The position numbers were made by a program, and so were the translations under genes. Shown one piece after another: positions 6,458 to 8,271 of a stretch of DNA of 8,271 nt. Position 1 is the stretch's first letter. Every line of letters starts with the position of its first letter. Source of the stretch: JTS-RE9 sp964649195 (GTDB taxonomy: Bacteria > Planctomycetota > Phycisphaerae > Phycisphaerales > Phycisphaeraceae); the NCBI GenBank assembly GCA_964649195.1, contig CAZYPK010000194.1, positions 1 through 8,271 of the forward strand. Reading direction: 5' to 3'. Below the pieces are notes generated by a model. It was not told the origin of the DNA. It made no database searches and worked only from the letters and a program-made list of their open reading frames with translations.

Positions 6458-6529
6458 GCGGGCGTAGCTCAACGGTAGAGCGTCAGCTTCCCAAGCTGAA
6501 TGTTGCGAGTTCGAATCTCGTCGCCCGCT
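6458..6529 (+). tRNA. tRNA-Gly(CCC)
   Basis: A full cloverleaf is present: acceptor GCGGGCG (6458-6464) with CGCCCGC (6522-6528), D stem GCTC/GAGC, anticodon stem TCAGC/GCTGA with loop TTCCCAA and anticodon CCC at 6490-6492, variable ATGTT, T stem GCGAG/CTCGT (one G-T pair) with loop TTCGAAT, and T as discriminator base, as is usual for bacterial tRNA-Gly. CCA is not encoded; T-rich DNA follows. Its 3' part forms the right copy of the 44-bp attachment repeat, and crossover at the anticodon loop would swap its halves. Confidence 0.96.
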
Positions 6530-6534
6530 TTTTA
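6491..6534 (+). repeat. Attachment-site copy 2, within tRNA-Gly
   Basis: This copy is identical over 44 bases to 2687-2730, 3804 bases away in the same orientation. Identity starts inside the anticodon (base 6491) and ends five bases past the tRNA. Recombination between the copies would release a 3.8-kb circle carrying the RT, HTH protein, complete integrase and the tRNA 5' half. Confidence 0.88.
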
Positions 6535-6600
6535 TTATCAGTGAACCTGACGCGGTTTGGCGTGCCTGTTCGCGTCGGGCAGTGAGGTCGGAAGCAACCC

Positions 6601-6627
6601 CTTAAAACGGTAGTTTACCGTTTTAAG
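6601..6627. promoter_or_regulatory. Perfect 12-base inverted repeat before the decayed integrase
   Basis: The arms CTTAAAACGGTA (6601-6612) and TACCGTTTTAAG (6616-6627) flank a 3-base centre, and the repeat ends 20 bases before the ATG at 6648. There is no T-run, so a terminator is unlikely. An operator for the integrase gene is the best guess, matching the placement of the inverted repeat before the first integrase. Confidence 0.55.
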
Positions 6628-6647
6628 CAAGTTGTCAGGAGCCTCAC

Positions 6648-6990
6648 ATGACCCGTCAACCCCAAAAAACCTCCGTCCTATCGTCTGCACAAAGCGTCCG
6701 GCCAGGCAGTCGTCACTCTCTGTGGCACCGACATTTACCTTGGCATGCACGGCACCGATGCCAGCCATCTGCAATATGACCGGGTGATCGCTCAGTGGGT
6801 GTCCAATCACAAACTGCCACCGGCGTCCAGTCGCACCGGGGGTCGCTCGCACATCACGATGATTGATGCGCATCAGCTTTTCTCTTCAATGCCTATCACG
6901 AATTCGCCACGGCGTACTGCGTCAAGAACGACAAGTGCAGGGGAGAGGTGGCGAACATTGAGCATGTCGCCAGGCCGCTGACCGCGTTCT
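6648..6990 (+). pseudogene. Decayed tyrosine integrase, N-terminal remnant with frameshifts
   Basis: After GGAG and ATG 6648, the encoded sequence resembles the same family as the fragment at 2843. The pieces are in different frames: MTRQPQK in the first, then PPSYRLHKASGQAVVTLCGTDIYLGMHG (arm-binding domain) one frame over after the C4A6 run at 6660, then AYHEFATAYCVKNDKCRGEVANIEHVARPLTAFL (start of the core-binding domain) back in the first frame from about 6888. At least two frameshifts are therefore needed, and nothing like the catalytic domain follows. The start lies about 113 bases after the tRNA core repeat, as for the first integrase fragment, so it is probably the leftmost gene of another element inserted after the tRNA. 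Confidence 0.7.
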
Positions 6991-7314
6991 TGCGGCCTAC
7001 CGGTACCATCGGGATACTGGCCGGGAAAAGTCAAGCGCTAAGGGGGAGGAGACATGAGTCGTTGGTGTTTGTGCGGCTGGTACCGGCCGTTGCCGTGAAG
7101 GGATACACAGGTCGTCGCCGGATCCTGCGCTGCGGCGATTATTATTTTTGAACTCCGCGACGGCTTGACGCCCTTTGGGAGTTCTGAATAACCCCCGATG
7201 TGCCGTGAACCAGGGATTGCGAAGCCGCAAGCGGCTTGGACGCGGGGTTATTCAGGAGTTCCCTTTGATTAAGCTCGATCGGTTCAGGGCCTTTCTCATT
7301 GCGTGGAGATGACG
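6991..7314. other. Intergenic stretch before the sigma factor
   Basis: No credible gene is seen. An ATG at 7054 after GGAGGAG opens only 14 codons. The remaining features are an AT-rich run near 7139-7150 and the inverted-repeat block at 7177-7264. The sigma factor promoter should lie here, but I see no convincing match to a known consensus. Confidence 0.5.
7177..7264. repeat. Inverted-repeat block with internal hairpin
   Basis: CTGAATAACCCC (7184-7195) and GGGGTTATTCAG (7244-7255) are perfect 12-base inverted repeats; GGGA/TCCC bases outside extend the ends imperfectly to about 20 bases. Between them lies a strong hairpin, AAGCCGC-AA-GCGGCTT, at about 7222-7237. The 88-base unit looks like a miniature terminal-inverted-repeat element or REP-like unit. 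It sits 50 bases before the sigma factor start and could affect its expression. Confidence 0.5.
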
Positions 7315-8016
7315 ATGTCCAACGACCTGGATGGCCGGTTTCCAACGACGCGATGGTCGCTTGTTGCCAGAGGACGCGAGGGGTTGTCGGCGCTTTACAG
7401 TCGGTACCGCCCGGCGATGGTCGCTCACCTGGTGTTTCGCAAGCGTTGCCGGGCTGAGGAGGCGGAGGATCTGGTGCAGGGTTTTGTGACCAGCCAACTT
7501 CTGGAGAAGGATCTGGTTGGCGGGGCCGACCAGTCGAAGGGGCGGTTTCGGACTTATCTTCTGACCGCACTGGATCGTTACCTTTCCAATGCCAGGCGCG
7601 ATTCGATGGCAAAAAAGCGGTCGGCGGGAAGTCCGATGGTGTCCCTTGACGGAGCCTCGGAACCGACGGCTCAGGCTGATCCTGCTGCTCCATTTGAAAC
7701 GGAATGGGCCAGGCAGATTCTGCGCAGGACTTTGGAACTGATGGAAAGCGAGTGCTGTCAGGGTGGTCGATCGGATGTATGGCTGGTATTTGAGGCGCGA
7801 CTGCTTAAGCCTTTGTTTGAAGACATCCCGGCACCGCCTTACGAAGCGCTCATGCAGATCGCCGCCACGTCTTCGCCTGCGCATGCCGCCAACCTGCTGA
7901 TCACTGGCAAGCGGATGTTTGCGAGGCATATCCGGCAGATCATCTCTGAATACGCGGATTCAGATGAAGCCATCGAATTGGAACTTCAGGAACTGATGCA
8001 GGCGCTGGGAGCGTGA
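7315..8016 (+). CDS. ECF-like RNA polymerase sigma factor
   Basis: This 233-residue protein matches the expanded ECF-like sigma factor family of planctomycetes. The N-terminus has the family signature RFPTTRWSLVARG (8-20). Residues 24-95 correspond to sigma region 2 (LYSRYRPAMVAHLVFR...AEEAEDLVQGFVTSQLLEKDL, then KGRFRTYLLTALDRYLSNARR). Residues 130-165 form the linker, and 176-210 (YEALMQIAATSSPAHAANLLITGKRMFARHIRQII) are in the place of the region 4 helix-turn-helix. The ending ELQELMQALGA is also typical, so the gene is full length. The start at ATG 7315 is preferred because GGAG at 7305-7308 is 6 bases upstream; GTG 7303 and ATG 7309 are alternatives. The region 4 helix is less canonical than usual, so promoter specificity cannot be judged. 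It should direct RNA polymerase to a small set of promoters, perhaps including the following gene. No anti-sigma factor is seen. Confidence 0.85.
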   Translation: MSNDLDGRFPTTRWSLVARGREGLSALYSRYRPAMVAHLVFRKRCRAEEAEDLVQGFVTSQLLEKDLVGGADQSKGRFRTYLLTALDRYLSNARRDSMAKKRSAGSPMVSLDGASEPTAQADPAAPFETEWARQILRRTLELMESECCQGGRSDVWLVFEARLLKPLFEDIPAPPYEALMQIAATSSPAHAANLLITGKRMFARHIRQIISEYADSDEAIELELQELMQALGA

Positions 8017-8108
8017 CCGGTGATTTTTCTTTTCAGCAGCGGCGGCGCGCAGGATCGATGAGAGATTCGTGAATCATCAACGGTGATCACCAATGTTGGA
8101 GCCCTCCG

Positions 8109-8271
8109 ATGAAAGAACGCGTTGATTCGCTGGATCGCAAGAAGCTGACTCATCTGATGAGTCTGTCGGCGGAGTCGCCGATGGCTTGGACCGATGCGGA
8201 ACTGGCCCAGATACTTAGAAACTATCTCAAAACGCTCAATCTGTGCAATCGCCTGTACCACAGCAGCGCGC
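8109..8271 (+). CDS. Unrecognised protein, partial at the window edge
   Basis: The first 54 codons of a gene run off the right edge. ATG 8109 is preceded by GGAG at 8098-8101 with 7 bases between. The visible part (MKERVDSLDRKKLTHLMSLSAE, then MAWTDAELAQILRNYLKTLNL) is predicted helical, with no signal peptide or membrane segment. It begins 92 bases after the sigma factor in the same direction, with no terminator visible between, so the two may be co-transcribed. In planctomycetes such sigma factors often precede protein kinase or regulator genes, but nothing here shows which. Too little is visible to name it. Confidence 0.6.
   Translation, partial: MKERVDSLDRKKLTHLMSLSAESPMAWTDAELAQILRNYLKTLNLCNRLYHSSA

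Noticed and set aside
1..8271. CRISPR array
   Set aside because: No series of repeats of 20-50 bases with regular unique spacers is present; the short phased repeats are too small.

Overview
The window looks like part of a Planctomycetota genome. This is inferred from protein families and not from a marker gene. The ECF-like sigma factor at the right end opens with the FPTTRWSLV-type signature I associate with planctomycete sigma factors, and the three integrase-related sequences resemble the short-N-terminus tyrosine integrases that are abundant there. The region is accessory DNA built around a tRNA-Gly(CCC) gene.

Layout. (1) 1-540: a small unrecognised protein. (2) 640-2370: an AbiE-type abortive-infection/toxin-antitoxin operon. 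It has an operator-like inverted repeat over its promoter, an antitoxin gene (AbiEi/DUF6088 type) interrupted by an in-frame amber codon, an intact AbiEii nucleotidyltransferase toxin, and a 27-codon stub that looks like the first residues of a type I restriction subunit (HsdR). (3) 2373-2686: non-coding DNA with ACTACCAC repeats. (4) 2687-6534: a segment bounded by a perfect 44-bp direct repeat. The left copy is only the 3' part of tRNA-Gly; the right copy is the 3' part of the intact tRNA gene. Between them lie the N-terminal half of an integrase, a group II-like reverse transcriptase lacking its N-terminal motifs, a 252-residue protein with an excisionase-like helix-turn-helix and an AT-hook-like tail, and a complete tyrosine integrase on the minus strand. 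(5) 6535-7000: another decayed integrase start right after the tRNA. (6) 7000-8271: an inverted-repeat block, a full ECF-like sigma factor and the start of a probable partner gene.

Reading of the whole. The two tRNA-derived repeats are each followed, at nearly the same distance (about 113 bp), by a plus-strand integrase start preceded by an inverted repeat, and each is preceded by a cluster of short repeats. This suggests tandem accretion of integrative elements at one tRNA gene, followed by decay. The 3804-bp unit in the middle is the best candidate for an undescribed system: a compact integrase plus reverse transcriptase plus HTH/AT-hook element. In this copy the first integrase and the reverse transcriptase have been joined out of frame by an apparent deletion, so the RT is probably dead, while the minus-strand integrase and the HTH protein look intact.
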